Part shown: piece by piece, positions 25,360-33,221 of the stretch
How the letters are laid out: every line of letters begins with the position of its first letter
How positions within the stretch are numbered: position 1 is the stretch's first letter
NCBI RefSeq assembly: GCF_006716445.1
Contig: NZ_VFPA01000002.1
Location: forward strand, 992,001 to 1,056,000
Length of the DNA stretch: 64,000 nt
From: Pseudonocardia kunmingensis
GTDB taxonomy: Bacteria; Actinomycetota; Actinomycetes; Mycobacteriales; Pseudonocardiaceae
Direction of reading: 5' to 3'
Program-made: the position numbers and the translations under genes
Notes under the pieces: model-generated
What the model saw: only the letters and a program-made list of their open reading frames with translations
Databases searched by the model: none
Told to the model about the DNA's origin: nothing

Positions 25360-26483
25360 CGGCCGACTCCGCGTGGCGTGGCGAGCCCCTCCGGGAGGTC
25401 GAGGCCGAAGGCGGCCGGGCCGGCCACCGCAGCGCTCTGCGGGTTCTGCCAGATCTCGGGACCCGCTCCGGCGAGGGCGATGACGACCTGGCCCTCCCGC
25501 ATCTCGTCCACCAGGAGCGGGCTCCCGGAAGCGGAGTCGAGCACGGCGATCGTGTCGGGGACGGTGGCGACGACCCGACCGGCGTCCACCGCGAGCAGGA
25601 ACTCGTTCTGGAACTCGAGGCGCAGCCAGCGGGGCTGCGCCGTGCCCACCCCTTCGATCAGCACGGATCCGCCTCGATGCCGGTCCGCGCGATAGCGCTC
25701 GACCTGGTGGACGCGGCCGCGGGCGAGTACCCGACCGCCGGTGAGCACGGTCTCGACCGCCGTGCGGCGGCTGAGCGCGGCGCGGCCGATCGCGAGGGCG
25801 CGGGTCACCGAACCATGGATGGTCGCTCGACGTGCGGTCGCGGCCTCCATCAGGTCGAAGGCGAACGCGGCGAGCCCACCGACGCCGGCCAGCGTGGCGA
25901 TCGCCGTCGTCGTGAGCCGCTCCCGGGTCCGCGCTCGGATCGTGATCCGTTGCCCGTGTCCGTCGACCACGCAGGCGGGCGTCGGGGACACCCCGGCCAG
26001 ACCCATCGCGGTGGCCATGATCGGCATCGGCCGCCCGGTGCCGTCGGCGTCCACCAGCGGCAACCCCAGGCTCGCCGCCCAGGCGAGCGGGAACACACCG
26101 TTCGCACCGGCCAGCTGGAAGGGCATCAGCGCGTCCACCGGCCGGCCGTGCGCCTGCTGCACGGCCGCCACCAGTTCGAACGGCTCGTCGCCGGTGGGCA
26201 GCTGCTCCTCGAGCACCAGCGGGGAGCCGAGCATGCCGCACGGCATCACGAACGCGGCGGCGGGGAGCTCGTCGAGGTCGACGAGCCGCACCGGGCCGGA
26301 GCGTGCCACGGCATCCCGCAGCATCCGTTCGGCGAGCGCGACCCCACCACCGCCGCCGCAGCCCAGCACCGCGCACCCGCGGGCGAACGCGGCGATGTCG
26401 CGTTGACCGATGCGGCTGACGGCCGTTTCCCGAGGCACCCGAGGAGTGTCCTCAGGACGACGAGGTGGAGGGTTCGTCGTCAT
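25356..26483 (-). CDS. DUF917 (S-methyl-thiohydantoin desulfurase family) protein
   Basis: Protein of 375 residues with the DUF917 fold: AVLGCGGGGGVALAERML near the N-terminus, PCGMLGSPLVLEEQ, ANGVFPLAWAASLGLPLVDADGTGRPMP in the middle and LLVDEMREGQVV near the end. The family is named S-methyl-thiohydantoin desulfurase, acting on a sulfur-bearing hydantoin ring; other members may act on related rings. The ATG at 26483 lies inside the upstream TetR gene (32-bp overlap). A GTG at 26438, with GAGGA upstream, would start at VPRETAVSRIG and is an equally good choice. Coupled by overlap to the HyuA-like gene. Confidence 0.8.
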   Translation of the reverse strand: MTTNPPPRRPEDTPRVPRETAVSRIGQRDIAAFARGCAVLGCGGGGGVALAERMLRDAVARSGPVRLVDLDELPAAAFVMPCGMLGSPLVLEEQLPTGDEPFELVAAVQQAHGRPVDALMPFQLAGANGVFPLAWAASLGLPLVDADGTGRPMPIMATAMGLAGVSPTPACVVDGHGQRITIRARTRERLTTTAIATLAGVGGLAAFAFDLMEAATARRATIHGSVTRALAIGRAALSRRTAVETVLTGGRVLARGRVHQVERYRADRHRGGSVLIEGVGTAQPRWLRLEFQNEFLLAVDAGRVVATVPDTIAVLDSASGSPLLVDEMREGQVVIALAGAGPEIWQNPQSAAVAGPAAFGLDLPEGLATPRGVGR

Positions 26484-27039
26484 CCACGGCTCGCAGTGCG
26501 GCCGCGAGCACCTTCGGGTCCGGTAGCGTTTCCGGGTCGATCAACGCTTGGGCGACGAGACCCGTGGCGAGCGCGTAGATCAGGGCGCCGAGGCCGTGTG
26601 CCTCGGCCGAGTCCGTGTCGACCGAGGGAACCCCGAGCACGATCGCGGCGAGCTCGGCGCGGCCGGTGGCCTGGCTCTCGGCGAGTGTCCGACGCAGCTC
26701 CTCGTCGAACTGCGATTGGGCCAACACCTGCAGACTGGCCGACTGGACGTCCTTGGACGCGGGGATGGAGGTGAGCAGCTCGGTGAGGAAGGCCTGGAGC
26801 CGCTCCGTCGGAGTCGCGCCACCGGCGGCACGGGCCACACGTTCGAGGGTGTCGCCCCAGTTGCTGCTCAGTTCGAGCGCGGCGAGGTTCATCAACCGGT
26901 CCTTGGAACCGAAGTGATAACCGATCGAACCCAGGTGTGCGCCTGATGCTGCGGTGATGTCGCGGGCAGTCGTGTGACTGTACCCCCGGTCGACCAGGCA
27001 CTTCTTCGCGCCTTCGAGCAGGGCCTCCCGTTGGTTCAT
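26452..27039 (-). CDS. TetR-family transcriptional regulator
   Basis: A 195-residue TetR regulator: HTH at residues 8-50 (EALLEGAKKCLVDRGYSHTT, ASGAHLGSIGYHFGSKDRLM), then a helical ligand domain. ATG at 27039 is preferred over an open frame running 300 bp further into the promoter region. It is divergent from the GNAT gene; two ACGTACGT-centred palindromes lie between. Its end overlaps the DUF917 gene by 32 bp on the same strand, so it may also sit at the head of the DUF917 operon and control it. Confidence 0.88.
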   Translation of the reverse strand: MNQREALLEGAKKCLVDRGYSHTTARDITAASGAHLGSIGYHFGSKDRLMNLAALELSSNWGDTLERVARAAGGATPTERLQAFLTELLTSIPASKDVQSASLQVLAQSQFDEELRRTLAESQATGRAELAAIVLGVPSVDTDSAEAHGLGALIYALATGLVAQALIDPETLPDPKVLAAALRAVDDDEPSTSSS

Positions 27040-27062
27040 GAGCCCTAGCCTACATCGTCCTT

Positions 27063-27074
27063 GGACGTACGTCC
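27063..27074. promoter_or_regulatory. Palindrome GGACGTACGTCC, TetR operator 1
   Basis: Perfect 12-bp palindrome 24 bp upstream of the TetR start. It shares the core ACGTACGT with the site at 27102-27115. The pair, 39-40 bp apart centre to centre, fits two TetR dimers controlling the divergent promoters. Confidence 0.65.
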
Positions 27075-27088
27075 GTCTCGGCACTTCT

Positions 27089-27117
27089 TGCGTTGGTTGC
27101 ATGTACGTACGTACACT
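27089..27117 (+). promoter_or_regulatory. Probable sigma-70-like promoter of the GNAT gene
   Basis: TTGCGT (27089-27094), a 17-bp spacer and TACACT (27112-27117), in a locally AT-richer patch. The second TetR palindrome covers the spacer and -10, so repressor binding would block RNA polymerase. Elements read by eye. Confidence 0.45.
27102..27115. promoter_or_regulatory. Palindrome TGTACGTACGTACA, TetR operator 2
   Basis: Perfect 14-bp palindrome overlapping the -10 of the rightward promoter. Same ACGTACGT core as operator 1. Confidence 0.7.
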
Positions 27118-27184
27118 GAATTCCGAACCGGCTGGGCCGGCGCGGGAAGACGCCTGCGCCCCCACGAGGGGAGGAGTCGCAACG

Positions 27185-27814
27185 ATGATCGAAGTCAGGC
27201 GGATGGACGAGTACGACCGCGATGTCCGGGACGAGGTGGCCGACGTCATCCTCGACGGCTTCTTCGCGCAGCTGTCCTTCGTGACCAAGGATCGCAGCAA
27301 ACTCGTCACCGCCTTCCGTGACGACATCCGTGCGGACATGTTCTACGTCGCCGAGCTCGACGGTGCGATCGTCGGGGTGCTGGCCTGCTCGAACAACACC
27401 GGCCGCGCCCTGGTGGCGAACACGGTCTCCTTCCGGCGGGCGATGGGCCTCGTGCGGGGAACCGTTGCGGCCCGCGTACTGGCCAGGGAGTTCAACGCAG
27501 CGTTGCCCTACGACGACGACACCGGCTACGTCGAATGGGTCGCCACCAGTGAGCACGCCCGCGGCAGAGGCGTCTCCACGGCCCTTTTCCAGCACGTCAT
27601 GCAGCACCCCCGGTACCGGGCACTCGTCCTGGAGGTCGTGGACGTGAACGACAACGCCCGGCGCCTGTACGCGAAGCTCGGCTTCGTCGAGTACGACCGC
27701 AAGCCGGCGAGGGGCGTGGACGTTCAAGGAGCGCATCTACATGCGCTGGACCAAGAATGCTGCTCCCACCCGGCCGGGCGCCTCGGTGGCCTAGCCGCCT
27801 GCACGACGACGTGA
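27185..27814 (+). CDS. GNAT-family N-acetyltransferase with apparent C-terminal frameshift
   Basis: GNAT acetyltransferase, acetyl-CoA-dependent; substrate unknown. The acetyl-CoA pyrophosphate loop is seen as HARGRGVSTALFQHV (R-G-x-G-x-x/A), followed by LVLEVVDVNDNARRLYAKLGFVEYDRKP. ATG at 27185 has GGGGAGGAG upstream. As read, the 209-residue product ends in an atypical tail. Skipping one base near 27716 gives WTFKERIYMRWTK and a stop at 27794, the kind of ending GNAT proteins have. So either an indel in the G-rich run or a recent frameshift altered the last 30 residues; the catalytic part is intact. Confidence 0.8.
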   Translation: MIEVRRMDEYDRDVRDEVADVILDGFFAQLSFVTKDRSKLVTAFRDDIRADMFYVAELDGAIVGVLACSNNTGRALVANTVSFRRAMGLVRGTVAARVLAREFNAALPYDDDTGYVEWVATSEHARGRGVSTALFQHVMQHPRYRALVLEVVDVNDNARRLYAKLGFVEYDRKPARGVDVQGAHLHALDQECCSHPAGRLGGLAACTTT

Positions 27815-27869
27815 CCGCAGCCCGGTGGGAAGGGTGGCGGCTGATCCCCGCTCGTGGCCGTCACCGGCG

Positions 27870-28625
27870 TCACGACCTCTCGCCGATCGCGGTGGCGACG
27901 CCGTCGAGGATCAGCTCGAGGCCGAACGTGAAGTCGGGATCCGGGTCCGCGGCCGCCGAGGCGAAGGGGTCGGTGGCGAACAGCGCCGCCGCGTCGGGAA
28001 AGCGTTCGGGGTCGACCAGACGCGCCATCGTCCGGGCGTAGTCCTGCTCGACCTGCGGCTGGTCCATCCCGGTCTGGGACCTGCCCTCGGCGAGCTGCAC
28101 CGCGAGCGCGCTGGAGTTGCGCACGTATCCGCTGAGCACGACCGAGATCCCCAGCTTCGTCCCCCCGTCGAGCCGGCTGCCGCGCAGGGTGCCCAGTAGC
28201 GCGTCCAGCCAGCTGGTGGCGTGGGGGCCACGCGGCGGGCCCGAGACCGGCAGCTGGGTGATCCAGGGGTGCGCCGCGTAGACCGACCGGAGGGCGTGCG
28301 CCCACTGTCGCAGCCCGGCGCGCCACCCGGCAGCGGTGATCTGCGGCGCGGGGCCGGTGGCGCGGTCGGCCATCAGCTCGAGCAGCTCGTCCTTGGAGCC
28401 GACGTGGCGGTACAAGGCCATCTTCGTGTAGCCGAGCGCGGTGGCGACCTTCGCCAGCGTCACGCCGGCGGTCCCGTCGCGGTCGGCGAGCTCGATCGCC
28501 GTCCGGACGACCTGCTCGAGGTCGAGCTCGGGCGGCCGTCCGACCCGGCCGACCGACGTCGAGAGCCCCCACAGCCGGGCCACCTCGGCCGGCACCGTCT
28601 CCGCAGTCATGCCCACAGTCTCCAT
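27870..28625 (-). CDS. TetR-family regulator with TetR_C-type ligand domain
   Basis: A 251-residue TetR regulator. HTH at about residues 35-80 (LEQVVRTAIELADRDGTAGVTLAKVATALGYTKMALYRHVGSKDELL), then a long C-terminal domain like that of tetracycline-type repressors (WAHALRSVYAAHPWITQLPVSGPPRGP). Start METVG at 28625 or MTAETV at 28610. It is divergent from the DUF418 membrane protein, with a nested inverted repeat in the 65-bp gap, so it probably represses that gene in response to a small hydrophobic ligand. Confidence 0.88.
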   Translation of the reverse strand: METVGMTAETVPAEVARLWGLSTSVGRVGRPPELDLEQVVRTAIELADRDGTAGVTLAKVATALGYTKMALYRHVGSKDELLELMADRATGPAPQITAAGWRAGLRQWAHALRSVYAAHPWITQLPVSGPPRGPHATSWLDALLGTLRGSRLDGGTKLGISVVLSGYVRNSSALAVQLAEGRSQTGMDQPQVEQDYARTMARLVDPERFPDAAALFATDPFASAAADPDPDFTFGLELILDGVATAIGERS

Positions 28626-28642
28626 CGGAGGGTTTCCGCGTG

Positions 28643-28677
28643 TTAGTGTCCGCGAGATACTATCTGAGAGACACTAA
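28643..28677. promoter_or_regulatory. Nested inverted repeat, TetR operator
   Basis: Outer arms TTAGTGTC (28643-28650) and GACACTAA (28670-28677) enclose an inner perfect dyad AGATA-C-TATCT (28655-28665). It sits in the short gap between the TetR and DUF418 starts, with the highest local AT content, so it overlaps both promoters. Confidence 0.7.
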
Positions 28678-28690
28678 TGGGGGCGCCGTC

Positions 28691-29869
28691 ATGACCGACC
28701 GGACCGGACCTCGGGTCCAGAGCGTGGATGCCGTGAGGGGGTTCGCGTTGCTGGGGATCTTCATCGTCAACGTCACCTTCATGGCGTCCGGCCATCCCGG
28801 GAACCTCGTCGACGACCCGGCCTTCTCCTCGGTGTTCGACGACATCGTCCGCGCGACGTCGTCGGTGCTCGTCGACATGAAGTTCTACGTGCTGTTCTCG
28901 TTCCTGTTCGGCTACAGCTTCACCCTGCAGATGGAGTCGGCCGCCCGCGCGGGTGCCGCCTTCGCCCCGCGCATGCTGCGCCGCACCGCAGGCCTGTTCG
29001 TGCTCGGTGTGCTGCACACGGTGTTCCTCTACGGCGGCGACATCCTCACCACCTACGCCGTGGTCTGCCTGGTCCTGTTCTGGATGCGGCGGGTCACCGA
29101 CCGGACGGCCCTGCGGACGGCCGCGGCGCTCTACGGGTTCGTGCTGCTCAGCCTGCTGGCGAGCGGGCTGTTCGTCGACAGGGCGGCGGTCCTGCCCGGG
29201 CAGGCCGAAGCGCTTGCCAACGCCGAGCGCTCGACCGCGGCGATGCTCGGCGGCTGGGGTGCCATCATCGGCGAGCACGTCGCGGGCCTTCCGCTGCTGC
29301 TCGTCCAGGCCGTCAGCCTGCAGGGACCCACAGCTCTCGCGATGTTCCTCCTCGGGATGGTCGCCGGGCGCAGGCGCCTGCTCGCGCGCGTGCGGGGCGA
29401 CGAACCGGTCCTGCGGCGGATCCAGTGGGTCGGGTTCCCGGTCGGGCTCGCCGGGGGACTGGGCTACGCGCTGCTGGGCGGCAACGGCGACACGCTCACC
29501 GTCGCGGCCAGCGTCGCCACGGCGCCGGTGCTGGCCGCCGCGTACGTGGCGACGCTGCTGCGCCTGTTCCACCACCGGCGCACCGCCGCCGTCCGGGCGG
29601 CGCTCGCGCCGGCCGGCCGCATCGCGCTCACCAACTACCTCGCGCAGTCGGTGGTCGGTCTCGTGGTGTTCTCCGGGATCGGGTTCGGCATGGCGGGCAC
29701 CTTCTCACCGCCGGCGACGGCGCTCTTCGCGTTGCTCGTCTTCGCCGTCCAGCTCGTCGTCAGCGCGTGGTGGGTGCAGCGGTTCCGCTACGGACCGGCC
29801 GAATGGCTCCTGCGCTGGATCACGAACGCCGAGCGTCCTGGGTGGCGCCTCGTGCCTGCCCGGTCCTGA
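28691..29869 (+). CDS. DUF418-domain membrane protein
   Basis: A 392-residue polytopic membrane protein of the DUF418 family (YeiB-like). It opens with VQSVDAVRGFALLGIFIVNV, the signature of the family, and carries about eight to ten hydrophobic segments. The DUF418 domain proper is in the C-terminal half (LAPAGRIALTNYLAQSVVGLVVFSGIG and QLVVSAWWVQRFRYGPAEWLLR). ATG at 28691 chosen; an upstream start would lie inside the operator. Function of the family is not settled; some members may be transport-related. Control by the divergent TetR is likely. Confidence 0.85.
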   Translation: MTDRTGPRVQSVDAVRGFALLGIFIVNVTFMASGHPGNLVDDPAFSSVFDDIVRATSSVLVDMKFYVLFSFLFGYSFTLQMESAARAGAAFAPRMLRRTAGLFVLGVLHTVFLYGGDILTTYAVVCLVLFWMRRVTDRTALRTAAALYGFVLLSLLASGLFVDRAAVLPGQAEALANAERSTAAMLGGWGAIIGEHVAGLPLLLVQAVSLQGPTALAMFLLGMVAGRRRLLARVRGDEPVLRRIQWVGFPVGLAGGLGYALLGGNGDTLTVAASVATAPVLAAAYVATLLRLFHHRRTAAVRAALAPAGRIALTNYLAQSVVGLVVFSGIGFGMAGTFSPPATALFALLVFAVQLVVSAWWVQRFRYGPAEWLLRWITNAERPGWRLVPARS

Positions 29870-29994
29870 CCGCCCGCACCCGACGACCTCGTGGAGACGC
29901 CACCCGTGCTGCGCTGCTCGGGCGATGACTTCCTCCCCGGACGCGGGTCTGCCCCACGGATCACGCGTCATCACGAGACGAGAGGTTGCGGACG

Positions 29995-30804
29995 ATGATC
30001 GAGTTGTCGATGGAGCGGTACGGGCAGGCGCTGCTGGACCAGACCGCGCAGTTCGCCGAGACCGTGCGTCGCGCTGCGCCCGATGCGCCGGTGCCGACGT
30101 GCCCGGAGTGGACCACGGCCCAGCTCGTCGAGCACGTGGGTCAGACGCAGCAGTGGGTCGCCGCCATCGTGGAGGAGCGGGTGGCCGACCCGTCGCGGCT
30201 GCCCACGTCGGTCCCGGAGCTGCCTTCCGACCCGGAGGCGTGGGCATCGTGGCTGGCCGAGGGGGCGTCGCGGCTGGTCGCGGCCTGCGCCGATGCCGGT
30301 GCCGACGCGCCGGTGTGGAACCCGGCGGGCGACGGTCGGTCGGGCACGCGGTTCTGGCTGCGCCGGACGCTCTGCGAGACGATCATCCACCGCGCCGACG
30401 CGGCCGCCACCGCCGGCGTGGCCTACCAGCTCGACGCCGAGCTCGCCGCCGACGCGATCACCGACCACCTGGCGATGATGACCTCGCCGGGGTGGGCGGC
30501 CCAGCGGCCCGACTCCGCCGAGGCGCTGCGCGGCAGCGGGCAGACGTTGCACCTGCACGCCGACGACGAGCCGGGTCTCGGCGAGGCCGGCGAGTGGTTC
30601 GTCGAGCGCGGCGCAGAGGGGGCGACGTGGCAGCATCGCCACGGCACCGCAGACGTCACGGTCCACGGGTCGGCGACGGCGTTGCTGCTCATGCTGACCA
30701 GGCGTCGGCCGATCTCCGCGGGGCTGGAGGACGGGCTGCGCGTTTCAGGTGACCCGGACCTGCTCACCCACTGGGTCGCGAACACCGCACACCAGGCCGA
30801 CTGA
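29995..30804 (+). CDS. TIGR03083 / mycothiol-dependent maleylpyruvate isomerase-type protein
   Basis: A 269-residue DinB-like protein with an N-terminal four-helix bundle of the mycothiol-dependent maleylpyruvate isomerase type. Metal-ligand-type residues: His in LVEHVGQTQQWV and E-x3-H in LCETIIHRADA. A C-terminal MDMPI_C-like domain follows (TADVTVHGSATALLLMLTRRR). ATG at 29995 with AGAGG upstream. Such actinobacterial proteins are thought to be mycothiol S-transferases/isomerases of varied substrate. It stands alone, 125 bp after DUF418. Confidence 0.85.
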   Translation: MIELSMERYGQALLDQTAQFAETVRRAAPDAPVPTCPEWTTAQLVEHVGQTQQWVAAIVEERVADPSRLPTSVPELPSDPEAWASWLAEGASRLVAACADAGADAPVWNPAGDGRSGTRFWLRRTLCETIIHRADAAATAGVAYQLDAELAADAITDHLAMMTSPGWAAQRPDSAEALRGSGQTLHLHADDEPGLGEAGEWFVERGAEGATWQHRHGTADVTVHGSATALLLMLTRRRPISAGLEDGLRVSGDPDLLTHWVANTAHQAD

Positions 30805-31026
30805 GCGGACGAACCTCGACGGCCGAGAAGACCGTGGTGTGCTGGTCGCACCGATCTCGACGAGGTGATCGGTCCGAGGAGCACGACACGGCTGCCCGTT
30901 CAGCGTGGTGCGCGGCTCGCATCGATCTTGCCTGAAATGAACGACGAAGAGCGCTGCTCGCGCGGTCCCGCCGCGGGTTCCCGCCCCCTGCGGCGATAAT
31001 GGCTCCAGCAGCGGGTGGGGAGCGAA
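30805..31026. other. Intergenic stretch with a weak hairpin
   Basis: 222 bp upstream of the LacI gene with no convincing gene. A 7-bp stem (ACCGATC at 30850-30856 with GATCGGT at 30867-30873) could be a weak terminator for the preceding gene. GATAAT at 30995-31000 could be the LacI -10. Confidence 0.3.
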
Positions 31027-32082
31027 GTGACGAACACGACGGGCGCAGGGAGCCCGGTGACGCGACGGCCGACGATCTCGCAGGTCGCCGAGCTCGCCGG
31101 CGTCTCCAAGGCCACCGTGTCCAAGGCCTTCAACAACCGGGGCGGGGTGTCGGAGCAGACCCGCATCCGGGTGCTGGGCGTCGCCGCCGGCCTCGGGTGG
31201 CGGCCTTCGGCCCGTGCCGTCGCCCTCACCAGTGGCGGGTCCGGCGCCGTCGGGTTCGTCATCAACCGGCCGCCGACCCTCCTGTCGTCCGATCCCTACT
31301 TCGCCGAGCTGCTCTCGGGGATCGAGCGCACGCTCGCCGAGCACGGCTACTGGTTGCTGATGCAGATCGCGGAGCACTCGACGCCCGCCCAGGAGCGGGA
31401 CGCGTACGTGTCGCTCGCGCAGACGCAGCGGATCGACGGCGTCTTCCTCGCGGAGTCGAGGATCATGGACCAACGGTTCGACATCGTCGCCGAGCTGGAC
31501 CTGCCGGCCGTGATCGTGTCCCGGCCGTGGGCCCGGACGGACATCCCGTGGGAGGGCGCTGCCCATCCCGGTGGCGGGGTGGCCGACGCGGTGGCGCACC
31601 TGGCCGGGTTGGGGCACCGGCGGCTCGCCTACGTCGCGGGGCCACCGGACCGCTCGCACGTCCAGTTCCGCACCCAGGCGTTCCTCGAGGCGGTCGCGGA
31701 GAACGGCCTCTCGGTCGTCGGGATCTCGCGCACCGACTTCTCGGCGGAGGAGGGGCACCGGGCCACCGGCGACCTGCTCGGCCAGCGCGAGGCACCCACG
31801 GCGATCCTCTACGACAGCGACCCGATGGCGATCGCGGGCTGCCGGGCCGCCATGGCCCGCGGCATGCGCGTGCCCGAGGACCTGTCGGTCATCGGGCACG
31901 ACGACATCCACCTCAGCCGCTGGACCACGCCCGCGTTGACGACGATCCGGCAGGACGTCCAGGGGCTCGGCGAGCGGTGCGCCGCGCGTCTCCTCGAACT
32001 GCTCGGCGTGCTCGTCGCGCCCGGGGTGGCCCTCCCCGAGCCGGAGCTGGTGATCCGGGAGTCGACGGGACCGGCGCGCTGA
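31027..32082 (+). CDS. LacI-family transcriptional regulator
   Basis: A 351-residue LacI/GalR repressor: HTH plus hinge at residues 10-60 (TISQVAELAGVSKATVSKAF, then SARAVALTSGGSGAVGFVI), followed by a sugar-binding-protein-like effector domain (SVIGHDDIHLSRWTTPALTTIRQD near the end). GTG at 31027 is preferred because GGGGAG lies 5 bases upstream; an in-frame GTG at 31015 has none. Its probable sites, AAACCGGTTT at 33082 and 33179, stand between the Gfo/Idh/MocA gene and the ABC sugar operon 1 kb away. Confidence 0.9.
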   Translation: MTNTTGAGSPVTRRPTISQVAELAGVSKATVSKAFNNRGGVSEQTRIRVLGVAAGLGWRPSARAVALTSGGSGAVGFVINRPPTLLSSDPYFAELLSGIERTLAEHGYWLLMQIAEHSTPAQERDAYVSLAQTQRIDGVFLAESRIMDQRFDIVAELDLPAVIVSRPWARTDIPWEGAAHPGGGVADAVAHLAGLGHRRLAYVAGPPDRSHVQFRTQAFLEAVAENGLSVVGISRTDFSAEEGHRATGDLLGQREAPTAILYDSDPMAIAGCRAAMARGMRVPEDLSVIGHDDIHLSRWTTPALTTIRQDVQGLGERCAARLLELLGVLVAPGVALPEPELVIRESTGPAR

Positions 32083-32102
32083 CGACGCCGACCCGCCGGC
32101 GG

Positions 32103-33020
32103 TCACCGGGGTTGAGGTCGGGTCGCGGTGCTCGCGACCGGGTCGGGCCCCAGCGCGGCCTCCGCGGCGGCGAGCACCTCCACGATCTCCGTGCCGAAGG
32201 TCAGGTCCGCGTCGTGGGTCCGCACGCCGCTCGCCGCCATGGCGGCGAGGTCGGTGACCGCGGTCGCCGCGGCGACCCGCACCGTCGAGAGCGGTGTCGG
32301 CATCGGCAGCACCCCGGCCGCGCCGACGGCGGTGAACAGGCTCTGCTGCACGGGCGCGGTCAGGCTCAGCGTGACGGTGCTGGACGGACCGTCCGCATGG
32401 CGGAGGGCGAGGTGCACGGTGTCGCCGAGGCCGCGCGTGGCGGCGACCGCGCGCACGGGGCCCAGCACGCCGAGGGTCACCGACAGCGCGTGCGGCCCGA
32501 CGTCCCAGAGCGCGCCCTTGGCCTGCCGCCAGTCGGCGGGGTCGCGCGGGGCGTCCGGTGCGTAGAGACCGGCGAGCCAGCTCGCGTGCGCGCTGTGCCA
32601 GCCGCCCCGCTCGCGCGCCGCGGCGATCCACGCCCGCTGTTCCGGGCGGTGCCGGGAGGTGAGGAACACCAGCCCTGCGACGTCGTGCGCTGCCGCCTCG
32701 TCCCGGATCCGCCGCGCCTCGGCGACGTCGAGGGCGAGCGGCTTCTCCAGCAGCAGGTGACAGCCCGCGCGGGCGGCCCGGACCGCGAGGTCGGGCTGGG
32801 CGGTCGGGGGGATGGCGAGCACGACGGCGTCCACGGCGTCGAGCAGGTCGTCGAGGGCGCCGAAGGCACGCGCGCCGAAGGGTGCGACCACGGCGTCGGC
32901 CGCCGCGCGGTTGCGTCCCCATGCGCCGACGAACTCGACGTCCGGGTGCGCGGTCAGCACCGGGGCGTGCGTCTCGCGTGCCCACGCGCCCGTGCCGATG
33001 ATCCCCGTACGCAGCGCCAT
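32103..33020 (-). CDS. Gfo/Idh/MocA-family oxidoreductase
   Basis: NAD(P)-dependent sugar or cyclitol dehydrogenase, 305 residues. The N-terminal Rossmann motif TGIIGTGAWARETHAPVL is followed by the EKP signature in LLLEKPLALDVAEA, which holds the catalytic-type Lys. The ATG at 33020 is chosen because GAGGAG lies 6 bases upstream, whereas the in-frame ATG at 33026 touches it. Divergent from the ABC sugar operon, with LacI-type palindromes in the gap, so it should be co-induced with sugar uptake. Converges on the LacI gene (20 bp). Confidence 0.88.
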   Translation of the reverse strand: MALRTGIIGTGAWARETHAPVLTAHPDVEFVGAWGRNRAAADAVVAPFGARAFGALDDLLDAVDAVVLAIPPTAQPDLAVRAARAGCHLLLEKPLALDVAEARRIRDEAAAHDVAGLVFLTSRHRPEQRAWIAAARERGGWHSAHASWLAGLYAPDAPRDPADWRQAKGALWDVGPHALSVTLGVLGPVRAVAATRGLGDTVHLALRHADGPSSTVTLSLTAPVQQSLFTAVGAAGVLPMPTPLSTVRVAAATAVTDLAAMAASGVRTHDADLTFGTEIVEVLAAAEAALGPDPVASTATRPQPR

Positions 33021-33081
33021 CACCATCTCCTCGTCGTCGCACGCGGCTTCTCTTCGCCCCGCCTCCCGTGTTAGCGTAGCG

Positions 33082-33091
33082 AAACCGGTTT
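33082..33091. promoter_or_regulatory. LacI-type operator AAACCGGTTT, copy 1
   Basis: Perfect 10-bp palindrome with central CG, the usual LacI/GalR form, 61 bp upstream of the Gfo/Idh/MocA start. It is embedded in GCGAAACCGGTTTAC. Confidence 0.75.
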
Positions 33092-33178
33092 ACATGCGCA
33101 GTGCGAGAAGGCGGATGTCCGGCTGGCAAACGATCTAGACCAGCTGCTTTCGATCTCGCGTCGCACGGCGGGTCGTGC

Positions 33179-33190
33179 GAAACCGGTTTC
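33179..33190. promoter_or_regulatory. LacI-type operator GAAACCGGTTTC, copy 2
   Basis: Perfect 12-bp palindrome, 31 bp upstream of the ABC binding-protein start. It shares the AAACCGGTTT core with copy 1, about 97 bp away; the pair could be bridged by a LacI dimer of dimers or act separately at the two divergent promoters. Confidence 0.78.
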
Positions 33191-33221
33191 TGACCTGGCG
33201 GACGATGTCGAAAGGAGCGAC

